Below the pieces are notes generated by a model. That model was given only the letters and a program-made list of their open reading frames with translations, was not told the DNA's origin and ran no database searches. Shown piece after piece: positions 1-8,721 of a DNA stretch of 64,000 nt (positions within the stretch are counted from its first letter, which is position 1; every line of letters starts with the position of its first letter). Position numbers and translations under genes: made by a program. The DNA lies in NCBI RefSeq assembly GCF_024170405.1, contig NZ_JALJYC010000016.1:1-64000 (forward strand), in the 5' to 3' direction. Origin of the DNA: Neisseria perflava. GTDB lineage: Bacteria > Pseudomonadota > Gammaproteobacteria > Burkholderiales > Neisseriaceae.

Positions 1-54
1 GCTTGTTTTGCTTATAAGGGCTCAGTCGACTTTTTTTCATGGGATTTATTCTAA
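1..54 (+). CDS. C-terminal tail of an unidentified upstream ORF (partial)
   Basis: Frame 1 is open from the window edge and ends in TAA at 52-54 after about 17 codons, with a Phe/Trp-rich tail. The stop abuts the ATG at 55, the spacing expected of translationally coupled genes. The base composition is AT-rich like the next gene and unlike the rest of the window. Too little is visible to name a family, and chance openness over 17 codons is possible. Confidence 0.3.
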   Translation, partial: ACFAYKGSVDFFSWDLF

Positions 55-796
55 ATGATTTTGAATAAATCTAGTTATCTAGTACAGCCCCTAATTTTTT
101 ATATTATTTCAGTATAGTTTATGTTGTATCTTTAATATTATTAGTTGTTATTGATAGGCCAGATAATTTAGTAAAGAAAAATTACATAAATTATGGAGCG
201 AATTTATTTACTTGGATAGTTTGGTTTATAGCATTTCTCGTTTTATACGTTTTGAGTTGGGTATGTGCAATAAAGAAGTGTAGTAAAAGAAAATAGCGCG
301 GCAGATTTAAAAGAGAAGCTAACAATATGGATAGCACCAACTATTACTTTATTTTCAGTTACTGTAATTTTAACTGTTATGCCAGGTTCAAGAATTTTAG
401 ATAATGTGCTACGTTTCATTGGGTATATTGAATTTCCTAGTGATTCTAAATGGTAATTTATTAGATAATCGATTTATCGAACAAAATAAATTAATGAATC
501 AAGAAAACAATGACGTGAATTCAATATACTGGAGAAAAAGATATTCTCCGAATTCTCCGTTTTTTTATTGGCAAATGAATGGAATATTATCACTAGAGAG
601 AAATTTCTTGTATGAAGAGAAAAGGAGATATTCAAATGCTATTTTTGGATATTTCGCATGGAATTTAGGAAATAATATTCTGTTCTGTCCGCAGGGTATC
701 GATGTATATAGCCAAAGAGAAGTGGAAAAAAGGGATATAGAAAAATGTTTACTAATTAGAAAAGAATATTTGCAGTTATTGCCAAAGGGTTTATAG
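55..796 (+). pseudogene. Frameshifted membrane protein, AT-rich, unknown family
   Basis: Three overlapping frames join into one protein if three one-base indels are repaired. They are a missing T in the T-run at 95-100, an extra A in the A-run near 290-293, and an extra A near 448-450. Repair gives exactly 247 codons from ATG 55 to the stop at 796. The product would have three hydrophobic segments (about residues 13-33, 51-74 and 87-107) and then a polar C-terminal half rich in Asn, Tyr, Arg and Glu, including the intact 404-796 stretch. I recognise no family. AT-rich composition and close coupling to an upstream ORF resemble toxin/immunity or other acquired cassettes, but that is inference. 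The homopolymer indels could be real decay or sequencing error. Confidence 0.5.
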
Positions 797-880
797 GATC
801 TTTCTTAAACTTAAGATATAGAATTTAAATTCTGATAGAACTTAACCTATTCTTCTTCACTTTTTCAGACGGCCTTTACC

Positions 881-2173
881 ATGAATCCATTGACGACTTT
901 GGTTTGGTTTCGCCGCAATCTGCGCCTTGCCGACAATACCGTATTGCAGGCTGCCGTGCAGCAAGGGCTGCCGGTGGTCGGGGTGGTGGTGTGTCCGCAG
1001 CCGTCTGAAATTGCCAATCAGCGGCAGGCGGTGTTTATGCGCCGTTCTGCCGCCGCCTTGTCCCCCGCATTGGTGGCGCACAATGTGCCGCTGTATCTGA
1101 TACGGGGCCATGCCGAAACGGAAATTCCAGCGTTGGTTCAACACATTCATGCTGCCAGCGTTTGGGCGGACGAAGGCTATACGCCGTCTGAAATTTTGTC
1201 GGACAACCGCATTTGGCGGCAGTTGGACGCAATGGGCATTCCGTTTGCCCGCTGTAACGACCGTACCGTGTTTGCCAAGGCTGAAATTGCGGATGAATAC
1301 GGCCAGCCCTACCGCACTTTTGCGCCCTACCGACAGGCATGGTTGCAACGCTATGCGGCGCAGTTTGACGGCTGGAGGCCGTCTGAACACGCGGCGTTTG
1401 CGCCGGTTCAGACGGCCTGGAGCGGTTTGTTGCCGCCGCTGCCCGATTGGGTGTCTTCTGGCGACGGGCAGAGCATGGCGGTGCCGCTCGGCGGCGAGGC
1501 GGTGGCTTGGGCGCAGTGGGATAAGTTTTCCGCCGAATTAAATGTTTATCCGCTGCTTAAAGATTTTCCATCGCGCAAAGCCACATCGCAGTTGAGCGTT
1601 TATTTAAGCGCCGGTTGCCTGTCGGCGCGGATGTTGGCGCAGCGGGCGCATGCGGCGGGCGCGCAGGCATGGCTGGATAATTTGATTCGGCGCGATTTTG
1701 CCTGCCAACGGGCGTTTCATACGCAGACCGATGGCGCAGAACATCTGCCTGCCGCCGATACATGGTTTGTGCAGCGTTGGCAGCAGGGGCGCACCGGTTT
1801 CCCGCTGATTGATGCCGCCATGCGCTGCCTGCGCGACAGCGGTTGGCTGCACCCGACCTTGCGCACATTGGTGGCGGAATTTTGGTGTCGGACGCTGGCG
1901 CAACCGTGGCAGGCGGGCGCAGCGTGGTTTGCCGAACAGCAGACCGATAACGATGAAGCCTTAAACCGCGCCAACTGGCAGCAGGCCGCAGCGCAAATTC
2001 AGACGGCCAATCCGGTCGTCCGTTCGCAGCAGCTTGATCCCGACGCCACGTTTATCCGCCGCTATGTGCCCGAGTTGGCGCACTTGCCTCAGGATTTTGT
2101 CCACACGCCGTGGCTGGCGGGCAGCGATGCCGATACCCACGGCTATCCGCCGCCATTGGTGCCGCCGCGCTGA
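881..2173 (+). CDS. phrB: Deoxyribodipyrimidine photolyase family protein (divergent)
   Basis: A 430-residue cryptochrome/photolyase-family protein. The N-terminal Rossmann-like domain starts with the WFRRNLRLADN motif, and the C-terminal FAD domain has GRTGFPLIDAAMR, a WF pair and a D-N-D-E-A-L-N stretch. Members repair cyclobutane pyrimidine dimers using light and FADH-. By eye against E. coli PhrB, the lesion-contacting Trp of the ELIWREF segment is Arg here (LIRRDF), MHNR is LHPT, WQW is WQQ, and about ten residues are missing before the WQQGRTG motif. The fold and FAD Asn look kept, but canonical dimer repair is doubtful. DUS copies lie inside the gene. Family is sure; activity is not. 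Confidence 0.88.
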   Translation: MNPLTTLVWFRRNLRLADNTVLQAAVQQGLPVVGVVVCPQPSEIANQRQAVFMRRSAAALSPALVAHNVPLYLIRGHAETEIPALVQHIHAASVWADEGYTPSEILSDNRIWRQLDAMGIPFARCNDRTVFAKAEIADEYGQPYRTFAPYRQAWLQRYAAQFDGWRPSEHAAFAPVQTAWSGLLPPLPDWVSSGDGQSMAVPLGGEAVAWAQWDKFSAELNVYPLLKDFPSRKATSQLSVYLSAGCLSARMLAQRAHAAGAQAWLDNLIRRDFACQRAFHTQTDGAEHLPAADTWFVQRWQQGRTGFPLIDAAMRCLRDSGWLHPTLRTLVAEFWCRTLAQPWQAGAAWFAEQQTDNDEALNRANWQQAAAQIQTANPVVRSQQLDPDATFIRRYVPELAHLPQDFVHTPWLAGSDADTHGYPPPLVPPR

Positions 2174-2308
2174 CGGGAAAAACGTGATTGAGTCAGATAA
2201 ATTCAAACCAAGTTAACAAAAACCTGAACGCTATCGTAGGTATGGCGTTCAGGTTTGTCTATTTGTTGCCAAGCGGAAACGCTATGCTTTTCCAATGTGG
2301 AAAACCAA

Positions 2309-2339
2309 GAGGCCGTCTGAAGTGTTTTCAGACGGCCTC
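2309..2339. terminator. DUS inverted-repeat hairpin between convergent genes
   Basis: Two DUS face each other with 13-base arms and a 5-base loop. The hairpin lies downstream of phrB and of the minus-strand lipoprotein gene, so it probably ends transcription in both directions. Confidence 0.7.
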
Positions 2340-2361
2340 CCGCTCTTTAACAGCAAACGGA

Positions 2362-2568
2362 TTATTTGTTAACCTGGCTGCCGATAACGCCGCCCAAGGC
2401 CGCGCCGCCCAAAGTCGAGCCGGTGTCGCCGCCGATTAAGTTACCAGCTACGCCACCTAATACGGCGCCGGTGGCGGTATTGCGTTGCGATTGCGACATA
2501 CCGGCGCAGGCGCTCAGGGAGGCGGCCAAAGTCAGCAGAGTCAGGGTTTTTACAAGAGTGGATTTCAT
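2362..2568 (-). CDS. Glycine-zipper outer-membrane lipoprotein (OsmB-like)
   Basis: A 68-residue protein with a lipoprotein signal peptide and lipobox LSAC (Cys21). Behind it is a Gly-rich hydrophobic stretch with repeated GGxxG spacing (GAVLGGVAG, GGAALGGVIG), the glycine-zipper signature of OsmB/SlyB-type small lipoproteins. AAGGAG lies 8-9 bases before the start. It stands alone on the minus strand, convergent with phrB. The lipid-anchored envelope location is well supported; a precise role cannot be read from sequence. Confidence 0.85.
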   Translation of the reverse strand: MKSTLVKTLTLLTLAASLSACAGMSQSQRNTATGAVLGGVAGNLIGGDTGSTLGGAALGGVIGSQVNK

Positions 2569-2749
2569 GATGTTTTCTCCTTGAAAAAAGGTTACTGTAT
2601 ATTCCGGTAGTCAGTATCGCATATAGTTTTTTAATCGGCGGTTACATCCGGTAAATCCTGTTTAAACTAAGCAAAAGCGGTGTTCTGCTGGAACTTATGC
2701 GGCAGAGGGTGGTACACTTGGCGCAGCGTTCTGAGTAAGGGAAGATAAA

Positions 2750-3199
2750 ATGAATCTTTATGCGGTGGCGCACATTGTGCATTTGTATTGCGCGGTTGCG
2801 TTTGTGGGCGGGGTATTTTTTGAAATGCTGGTGTTGTCGGTATTGCATACCGGCCGCGTGTCGCGCGAGGCGCGGCGCGAGGTGGAGCGGGCGATGTCAT
2901 ACCGTGCCGTGCGGGTGATGCCGCTGGTGGTGATTACGCTGTTTATTTCGGGCGGGGTAATGGTGTGGGAACGCTATCTGCCGGTGTTTGCCGAACCGTT
3001 TGCTTCGCCTTTCGGTACGATGTTGTTTTTAAAAGTCTTGCTGGCGTTTAGCGTACTGGTGCATTTTGCCATTGCGGTGGTGAAAATGGCGCGGCACACG
3101 CTGACGGTGGGCTGGTCGAAATACATTCATGCGGTGGTGCTGGTGCATATGCTGCTGATTGTGTTTTTGGCGAAAGCCATGTTTTATCTGGTTTGGTAA
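2750..3199 (+). CDS. CopD-like four-helix integral membrane protein
   Basis: A 149-residue protein with four predicted membrane helices. Paired His lie in the first helix (AHIVHLY) and the last (YIHAVVLVH), as in CopD/DUF2269-type proteins, where buried His may bind copper or haem. AGGGAAGA is the likely ribosome site. No copper-resistance partner such as CopC lies beside it; terC follows 127 bases downstream on the same strand. The assignment is by topology and His pattern only, and metal handling is inference. Confidence 0.65.
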   Translation: MNLYAVAHIVHLYCAVAFVGGVFFEMLVLSVLHTGRVSREARREVERAMSYRAVRVMPLVVITLFISGGVMVWERYLPVFAEPFASPFGTMLFLKVLLAFSVLVHFAIAVVKMARHTLTVGWSKYIHAVVLVHMLLIVFLAKAMFYLVW

Positions 3200-3326
3200 A
3201 CATCGTTATTTTATTATTATCTTATTGAAAAACAATAAGGAATGTTCAGACGGCCTTGTCCCGCTGTGGTACAATGCCGTCTGAAAATATTTTGAATTTC
3301 ATAAATAATAAAGAGGAAACAGATAT

Positions 3327-4319
3327 ATGGTTGAACATCCTTCCGTCGGCACGCCGCTGTTTTACGGCGTGTTTTTTATCGCCGTGCTCGTGATGATCGG
3401 CATCGACATGTTGTCGCTGAAGAAAAACGGCGTGCATAAAGTCAGCGTGAAAGAAGCCCTGATGTGGACGTGCATTTGGGTGGCCGTTTCCTGCGGCTTC
3501 GCCGGTTGGCTGTATTTTGAGTTGGCGACCAATCCGGCCTACGGTGCCGTTGTCGCTAAAGAAAAAGTATTGGAATTTTTCACCGGCTATGTGTTGGAAA
3601 AATCATTGGCGGTGGACAATATTTTTGTCTTCCTGATGATTTTCGGCTATTTCAAAGTGCCGCAGCAATACCAGCACCGCGTGTTGCTTTACGGCGTATT
3701 CGGCGCGATTGTGTTGCGTGCGGTGATGATTTTCATCGGCGCGGCGCTGGTGCAGCAGTTTGAATGGATTTTGTATCTCTTCGGCGCGTTCCTGCTTTAC
3801 ACCGGCCTGCACATGATTAAATCCGGCAGCGATGACGATGAAGACGAGGATTTGTCGAAAAACAAAATGCTGGGCTGGCTGCAAAAGCATATTCATGTCA
3901 GCAAAGAGCTGGACAAAGAAAAATTCTTTACCCTTGAAAACGGTAAGCGCGTTGCCACGCCGTTGTTGATGGTGTTGGTGATGATTGAATTGAGTGACGT
4001 GATTTTCGCGGTGGACAGCATTCCCGCCGTGTTTGCGGTAACCACCGATCCGTTTATCGTTTTGACCTCCAACATCTTCGCTATTTTGGGCTTGCGCGCG
4101 ATGTATTTCCTGCTGGCCGATGTCGCCGACCGCTTCGTGTTCCTGAAATACGGCCTATCGTTTGTGTTGATCTTTATCGGTATCAAAATGCTGATTATGC
4201 ACTGGATACACATCCCGATTTCGATTTCTCTGTCGGTGGTGTTCGGTGCGCTGGGTGCGTCGATTCTGACTTCGGTGATTTATAGCCGTCATCTGGATAA
4301 GCAGCAAGGCAAGCTGTAA
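3327..4319 (+). CDS. TerC/Alx-family integral membrane protein
   Basis: A 330-residue polytopic protein with the TerC hallmarks: an acidic intramembrane motif EKSLAVDNIFVF near residue 90, and later DVIFAVDSIPAVFAV followed by TSNIFAILGLRAMYFLL. TerC/Alx proteins are linked to manganese or other divalent-metal export and to tellurite or pH responses. An acidic cytoplasmic loop (DDDEDED) sits mid-protein. Start 3327 is chosen for the GAGGAAA ribosome site. It is apparently monocistronic and ends at a DUS hairpin. No ter operon genes are nearby, so a housekeeping metal-homeostasis role is the better guess. Confidence 0.88.
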   Translation: MVEHPSVGTPLFYGVFFIAVLVMIGIDMLSLKKNGVHKVSVKEALMWTCIWVAVSCGFAGWLYFELATNPAYGAVVAKEKVLEFFTGYVLEKSLAVDNIFVFLMIFGYFKVPQQYQHRVLLYGVFGAIVLRAVMIFIGAALVQQFEWILYLFGAFLLYTGLHMIKSGSDDDEDEDLSKNKMLGWLQKHIHVSKELDKEKFFTLENGKRVATPLLMVLVMIELSDVIFAVDSIPAVFAVTTDPFIVLTSNIFAILGLRAMYFLLADVADRFVFLKYGLSFVLIFIGIKMLIMHWIHIPISISLSVVFGALGASILTSVIYSRHLDKQQGKL

Positions 4320-4329
4320 GCAGTAAAAC

Positions 4330-4384
4330 AAAGGCCGTCTGAAATTCCGGTTATATTCCGTAACCGAAGTTTCAGACGGCCTTT
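4330..4384. terminator. DUS inverted-repeat hairpin between terC and lipoprotein gene
   Basis: Inverted DUS arms flank an inner CGGTTA/TAACCG stem. A-run and T-run flanks let it act on both convergent transcripts. Confidence 0.75.
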
Positions 4385-4397
4385 GGATTCAAGCGGC

Positions 4398-4664
4398 TTA
4401 TTTGGCCGCTTCTTTGGCTTTAGCCGCCGCTTCGCGTGCCGCAGCAACGGCATCTTCCGCGGCGCCTTTAGCCGCAGAAGCCGCCGCGTCGGTGGCGCTG
4501 GCTGCTGCGTCAACGGCCGCACCTACCGCAGACGCAGCATCGTCTTTGGTTTGTTGTACATCAGAAGCAACGGCTTGAGCCGCTTCTTTGGTTTCCTGTT
4601 TGGCTTCTTGCGAACAAGCGGCCAGGCCGGCCACCAACATAGCAGCAATCAGTAATTTTTTCAT
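4398..4664 (-). CDS. Small Ala-rich lipoprotein
   Basis: An 88-residue protein with signal peptide and lipobox LAAC (Cys17), followed by a low-complexity Ala/Lys/Glu/Asp-rich helix with regular charged spacing. This resembles small coiled-coil lipoproteins of the Lpp or stress-induced kind. AAAGGA precedes the start. It is convergent with terC. The composition supports a periplasmic amphipathic helix anchored to the membrane; function is unknown. Confidence 0.8.
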   Translation of the reverse strand: MKKLLIAAMLVAGLAACSQEAKQETKEAAQAVASDVQQTKDDAASAVGAAVDAAASATDAAASAAKGAAEDAVAAAREAAAKAKEAAK

Positions 4665-4788
4665 GGGTTGTCCTTTCGTGGTGAAAAAGCTATCGGATGT
4701 CCGATAGAAAAATCATACCATAGCGCCGCTGTAAAACAGGCGCTTTCGGCAGGAAAAAAAGCGGCGGTAAATTTTTTTACAACAAGGC

Positions 4789-4817
4789 TTGACAGCCGTA
4801 TTCCGCCTCCCTATAAT
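4789..4817 (+). promoter_or_regulatory. Consensus sigma-70 promoter of tRNA-Lys
   Basis: TTGACA at 4789-4794 and TATAAT at 4812-4817 are separated by 17 bases, a perfect consensus. Transcription would start just before the tRNA at 4830. Confidence 0.9.
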
Positions 4818-4829
4818 ACGCAGCTTATC

Positions 4830-4905
4830 GGGTCGTTAGCTCAGCTGGTAGAGCAGCGGACTTTTAATCCGTTGGTCGAGCGTTCGAATCGCTCACGACC
4901 CACCA
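4830..4905 (+). tRNA. tRNA-Lys (UUU)
   Basis: A 76-base cloverleaf with acceptor stem GGGTCGT/ACGACCC, D-arm AGCTCAGCTGGTAGAGCA, anticodon loop CTTTTAA (anticodon UUU), T-arm GTTCGAATC and encoded CCA at 4903-4905. A consensus promoter lies in front and a rho-independent terminator behind. Its position just before lysS, the enzyme that charges it, is notable, although the terminator separates the two transcripts. Confidence 0.97.
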
Positions 4906-4909
4906 GATA

Positions 4910-4941
4910 AAAAAACCTGCTTGGCAACAAGCAGGTTTTTT
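4910..4941 (+). terminator. Rho-independent terminator of tRNA-Lys
   Basis: An 8-bp stem CCTGCTTG/CAAGCAGG with loop GCAA, preceded by an A-run and followed by six Ts, directly after the tRNA. Confidence 0.88.
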
Positions 4942-5078
4942 GCATTGGCGCTTTGCTTTCAGACGGCCTTGTCCGTTTCGCGCTGTGGATAAATCGCCTG
5001 ACATCGCGTAAAATAAAGCCAAATTTTATTGTAAACAAAGGCCGTCTGAAAACACGGCTTTTTTCTACGGACAACATC

Positions 5079-6590
5079 ATGACAGAACAAACCCATCCGC
5101 AAGACGAAGCGCAGCTTGATGAAAACCAAATCATCGCCCTGCGCCGCGAAAAACTCCACGCCATCCGTGAAAAAGGCATTGCCTACCCCAACGATTTCCA
5201 GCGCGACAGCTTTGCCGCCGATTTGCATGCCAAATACGATGCCCTGAGTAAAGAAGAGCTCGATCCGCAAGCCGTTCCCGTGAAAATTGCCGGCCGCATG
5301 ATGCTCAAACGCGCAATGGGCAAGGCCAGCTTCGCCACCGTGCAAGATGTGACCGGCCAAATCCAGCTCTACATCAATAATCAGGGCGTGGGCGAAGAAG
5401 CGCACAACGATTTCAAACATTGGGATATGGGCGACATCGTCGGCGCGGAAGGGGTGCTGTTCAAAACCAACCACGGCGAACTGACCGTGCGCGTATCCAA
5501 CATCCGCTTGTTGTCCAAATCATTGCGCCCGCTGCCGGACAAACACAAAGGCTTGGCCGACCAAGAGGTCAAATACCGTCAGCGTTATGTGGATTTGATT
5601 GTCAATCCCGACTCGCGCGACACCTTTATCAAGCGCAGCAAAATCATCCAAACCGTGCGCAATTACATGACCGACGAGCATTATCTGGAAGTGGAAACCC
5701 CGATGATGCACCCGATTCCCGGCGGCGCTACGGCCAAACCGTTTGTGACTCACCACAATGCGCTGGATATGCCGCTGTATCTGCGCATTGCGCCCGAATT
5801 GTATCTGAAACGCCTGATTGTCGGCGGTTTGGAGCGCGTGTTTGAAATCAACCGCAGCTTCCGCAACGAGGGCATGAGTACCCGCCACAATCCCGAATTT
5901 ACCATGATGGAATTTTACGAGGCGTATTCTACCTACGAGCGCATGATGCAGATGACCGAAGGCGTCATCCGCAAATGCGCCGAAACCGTGTGCGGCAGCG
6001 CTAAGATTACTTACAACGGCAAGGAAGTGGATTTGGCAAGCCCGTTTGAACGCCTGACCATTTTGGACGCCATCCGCAAATACAATCCGCAATACACCGA
6101 TGAGCAGCTGTTTGACGAAGCCTGGCTGAAAAAAGAAATCGTGCGCCTAGGCGAGAGCATTCCGCCTTCTCCGGGTATCGGCAGCCTGCAACTGGCGCTG
6201 TTTGAAGGTTGCGCCGAAGGCAAATTGTGGAATCCAACGTTCATCATCGACTATCCGGTGGAAGTGTCGCCCTTGGCGCGCGCTTCCGACACCAAACCCG
6301 GCCTGACCGACCGCTTTGAATTGTTTGTGGTCGGCCGCGAATTGGCCAACGGCTATTCCGAGTTGAACGACCCCGAAGACCAGGCCGCGCGCTTCAAAGC
6401 ACAAGTGGCACAAAAAGACGCGGGCGACGATGAAGCCATGCATTACGACGCCGACTATATCCGCGCCATGGAATACGGCCTGCCGCCGACCGGCGGCAGC
6501 GGTATCGGCCTCGACCGTTTGGTGATGTTGCTGACCGACGCGCAAACCATCCGTGATGTGATTCTGTTCCCGCAAATGCGCCCTGAATAA
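5079..6590 (+). CDS. lysS: Lysyl-tRNA synthetase, class II
   Basis: A 503-residue enzyme that charges tRNA-Lys with lysine. An N-terminal OB-fold anticodon-binding domain (GRMMLKRAMGKASFATVQD) is followed by the class II catalytic core with motif 2 (FRNEGMSTRHNPEFTMMEFYEAY) and a C-terminal motif 3 (GLPPTGGSGIGLDRLVM). The start at 5079 (MTEQTHPQ) fits the usual family length. An upstream in-frame ATG at 4953 would add 42 residues encoded partly by a DUS and is rejected. tRNA-Lys lies just upstream. Confidence 0.97.
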   Translation: MTEQTHPQDEAQLDENQIIALRREKLHAIREKGIAYPNDFQRDSFAADLHAKYDALSKEELDPQAVPVKIAGRMMLKRAMGKASFATVQDVTGQIQLYINNQGVGEEAHNDFKHWDMGDIVGAEGVLFKTNHGELTVRVSNIRLLSKSLRPLPDKHKGLADQEVKYRQRYVDLIVNPDSRDTFIKRSKIIQTVRNYMTDEHYLEVETPMMHPIPGGATAKPFVTHHNALDMPLYLRIAPELYLKRLIVGGLERVFEINRSFRNEGMSTRHNPEFTMMEFYEAYSTYERMMQMTEGVIRKCAETVCGSAKITYNGKEVDLASPFERLTILDAIRKYNPQYTDEQLFDEAWLKKEIVRLGESIPPSPGIGSLQLALFEGCAEGKLWNPTFIIDYPVEVSPLARASDTKPGLTDRFELFVVGRELANGYSELNDPEDQAARFKAQVAQKDAGDDEAMHYDADYIRAMEYGLPPTGGSGIGLDRLVMLLTDAQTIRDVILFPQMRPE

Positions 6591-6603
6591 TCCGAGCTTA
6601 TAG

Positions 6604-6661
6604 AAAAGGCCGTCTGAATACTCCGACTACACTCAGTAATCGGCGTTTCAGACGGCCTTTT
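6604..6661. terminator. DUS inverted-repeat hairpin after lysS
   Basis: Fifteen-base arms (AAAAGGCCGTCTGAA and its complement) lie between the convergent lysS and DUF4422 genes. Confidence 0.75.
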
Positions 6662-6686
6662 TGTGTGTTAAACCAAGCCGATACGG

Positions 6687-7448
6687 TTAAACCGCAAACA
6701 CCGTTTTCTTGCCGCGCTGGAAAGTAAAGGTATTGCTGTTTTCCTTATGCTTGTAGAGCGGCACTTCGCAGGTGCGCACGTGGGCGTTTTTGATGAGCCA
6801 GACATTCAGCAGCCGCTCGGAGAGAAAGCCGAACACGCGCTTGTTGTAGTCGGAATAGTGGGCGATGTCGGCGCGGCGTTCCAGCTCGAATAAAACGTCA
6901 AACAGCCAAGCGCAATAGTCGTCTAACACGGCTTTTTTGCCGATAAACATATTGCCGTGGTGCATTTCTTTGCCGTCTGAAAAAGCGTCGAAGGCGGCCA
7001 AATAATCCGGCTGGCGTTCGGCGATGATGGCGTGGGTTAAATCCCAATCTTCGATTTCATGGAACTTGGCGTATTGCTGACGCACGGTGCGCACGGAAAA
7101 ATGCAGTTTTTCCGGCAAAATCAAATCGTTGTCGGCCATCAGGGTGTCGATTTCGTCGCGGCCGATAATGCGGTCGGGCTGGGCAGGCGACATCAGGTAG
7201 CGGCGGTAATGCACCAACCCGGCGTTTGGACAGCGCACGTTTTTCCACAAAAAATACAGCGCGGTCAGCTCGCAGAAATTGGCGTTTTTAGCGGCGATGT
7301 TGTCCAGCTGGTTTTCCTGCAAATAGCCCAAATTCGGCTTGGTGCCGACTTGAACGGGCGTGTAAATCTGGCCGTCGATGGCTTTGGGAAAGCGAAACAC
7401 TTTGTGGGTTACCACAAAAATATTCAGGTCGGGTTGTAAGCGTTGCAT
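6687..7448 (-). CDS. DUF4422 glycosyltransferase-like protein
   Basis: A 253-residue protein of the DUF4422 family, found in capsule and lipopolysaccharide loci and thought to be glycosyltransferases. Visible signatures are the N-terminal IFVVTHK, ENQLDNIAAKN with FCELTALYFLWKN, the GLVHYRRYL motif, and MHHGNMFI in the C-terminal half. It follows glf by 16 bases, so the two are cotranscribed, with a GT2 gene upstream. Together they suggest synthesis of a galactofuranose-bearing surface glycan. Its C-terminus (RGKKTVFAV) resembles that of the GT2 protein. The acceptor cannot be told. Confidence 0.82.
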   Translation of the reverse strand: MQRLQPDLNIFVVTHKVFRFPKAIDGQIYTPVQVGTKPNLGYLQENQLDNIAAKNANFCELTALYFLWKNVRCPNAGLVHYRRYLMSPAQPDRIIGRDEIDTLMADNDLILPEKLHFSVRTVRQQYAKFHEIEDWDLTHAIIAERQPDYLAAFDAFSDGKEMHHGNMFIGKKAVLDDYCAWLFDVLFELERRADIAHYSDYNKRVFGFLSERLLNVWLIKNAHVRTCEVPLYKHKENSNTFTFQRGKKTVFAV

Positions 7449-7464
7449 GGTTGGTGTTCCCGTA

Positions 7465-8619
7465 TCAATTCATGTCCACATAAAAACTTTTTAATTTTTC
7501 ACCGCACTTCAAGGCGGCGATGGCCGCGTCTGCCACTTCCAGCGCCTCTTTGATGGTCACGTCCATATCCAAATAGCGGTACGTCCCGAGGCGGCCGACG
7601 AAGGTCACGTTCGGCTCGGCCTGCGCTTTGGCAACGTATTGTTGCAGCAAGGCTTTATCTTGCACCAAGCGGATGGGGTAATACGGAATATCATTTTCTC
7701 CGCACAGGCGGCTGTATTCTTTGTAGCACAGGGTTTTGTCGTGTGATTCCCAGGGCGTGAAATGTTTGTGTTCGGAAATTCGGGTGTAGGGCACGTCCTC
7801 ATCGCCGTAATTGATGACCGCATTGCCCTGATAATCGCCTTCATCGGTGAATTTTTCAAAATCCAGCGTGCGGTAGCCCAAGCGTCCGAGCGCGAAGCCG
7901 AAATAGGCATCCAGCGGCGCCGACCAGAAAATATGCGCGTAATCCGCTTGCATGGCCGTCTGAAACGGCGTATTGAGTTTTACCGTAATGTTTGCGTGGT
8001 TCAAAATATTCGATACGATGGCGGTGTAGCCCTCTTTGGGCATGCCTTGGAATTTGTGGGCGAAATAATTGTCATCATAATTGAAGCGCACCGGCAGGCG
8101 TTTCAAAATTGAAGCGGGCAGTTCGCGCGGCTCGACGCCCCATTGTTTTTTGGTGTAGCCGTAGAAAAATGCCTTGTACAAATCCTTGCCCACAAAGCGC
8201 ATGGCCTGCTCTTCAAAGGTTTGCGGGTCTTGAATACTCAAATCCGCCTGTTCTTCCTCGATAAATTTTTTCGCGGCTTTCGGGGAAAGTGTTTTGCCGA
8301 AAAACTGATTAATCGTGTGCAGATTAATCGGCAGCGAATACACCGCGCCGCCACTCACCGTTTTCACGCGGTTGACAAAGGGCATCATTTCGCCGAAACG
8401 CTGAATATACGCCCACACGCGCTCGTTGTTGGTGTGGAAAATATGCGGCCCGTACACATGCACCATCACGCCGGTCTCCGCGTCGCGCTCAGAATGGCAG
8501 TTACCCGCAACATGAGCGCGCTGGTCGATGACGGTCACTTGATAACCCTGCTGCGCCAACTCGCGCGCAATCACGGCGTTGGAAAAGCCCGCGCCGACCA
8601 GTAAAAACGGTTTGTCCAT
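7465..8619 (-). CDS. glf: UDP-galactopyranose mutase
   Basis: A 384-residue FAD enzyme converting UDP-galactopyranose to UDP-galactofuranose. It starts with the dinucleotide-binding GAGFSNAVIARELA, and keeps VYGPHIFHTNNERVW near residue 55 and the substrate-lid region GYTKKQWG. Near the C-terminus, YYPIRLV and YRYLDMDVTI match the family end. AAGGGGAC precedes the ATG. It lies between a GT2 gene upstream and the DUF4422 gene downstream, so galactofuranose is probably made for the glycan these enzymes assemble. Confidence 0.95.
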   Translation of the reverse strand: MDKPFLLVGAGFSNAVIARELAQQGYQVTVIDQRAHVAGNCHSERDAETGVMVHVYGPHIFHTNNERVWAYIQRFGEMMPFVNRVKTVSGGAVYSLPINLHTINQFFGKTLSPKAAKKFIEEEQADLSIQDPQTFEEQAMRFVGKDLYKAFFYGYTKKQWGVEPRELPASILKRLPVRFNYDDNYFAHKFQGMPKEGYTAIVSNILNHANITVKLNTPFQTAMQADYAHIFWSAPLDAYFGFALGRLGYRTLDFEKFTDEGDYQGNAVINYGDEDVPYTRISEHKHFTPWESHDKTLCYKEYSRLCGENDIPYYPIRLVQDKALLQQYVAKAQAEPNVTFVGRLGTYRYLDMDVTIKEALEVADAAIAALKCGEKLKSFYVDMN

Positions 8620-8721
8620 GATGATGTCCCCTTGTGGTAAATAACGTGATTATAGCGGATTAGGGCTTTGTTTTCACGGTAAAAAAACAGCGCTATGCCG
8701 CCAAAATATTTTCAGACGGCC

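Noticed and set aside
4953..5078. N-terminal extension of LysRS
   Set aside because: The in-frame extension reads through a DUS and lacks homology to LysRS; the family start is at 5079.
5420..5845. Open frame of 141 codons inside lysS
   Set aside because: Out-of-frame overlap with the well-supported lysS; Arg/Gln-rich shadow.
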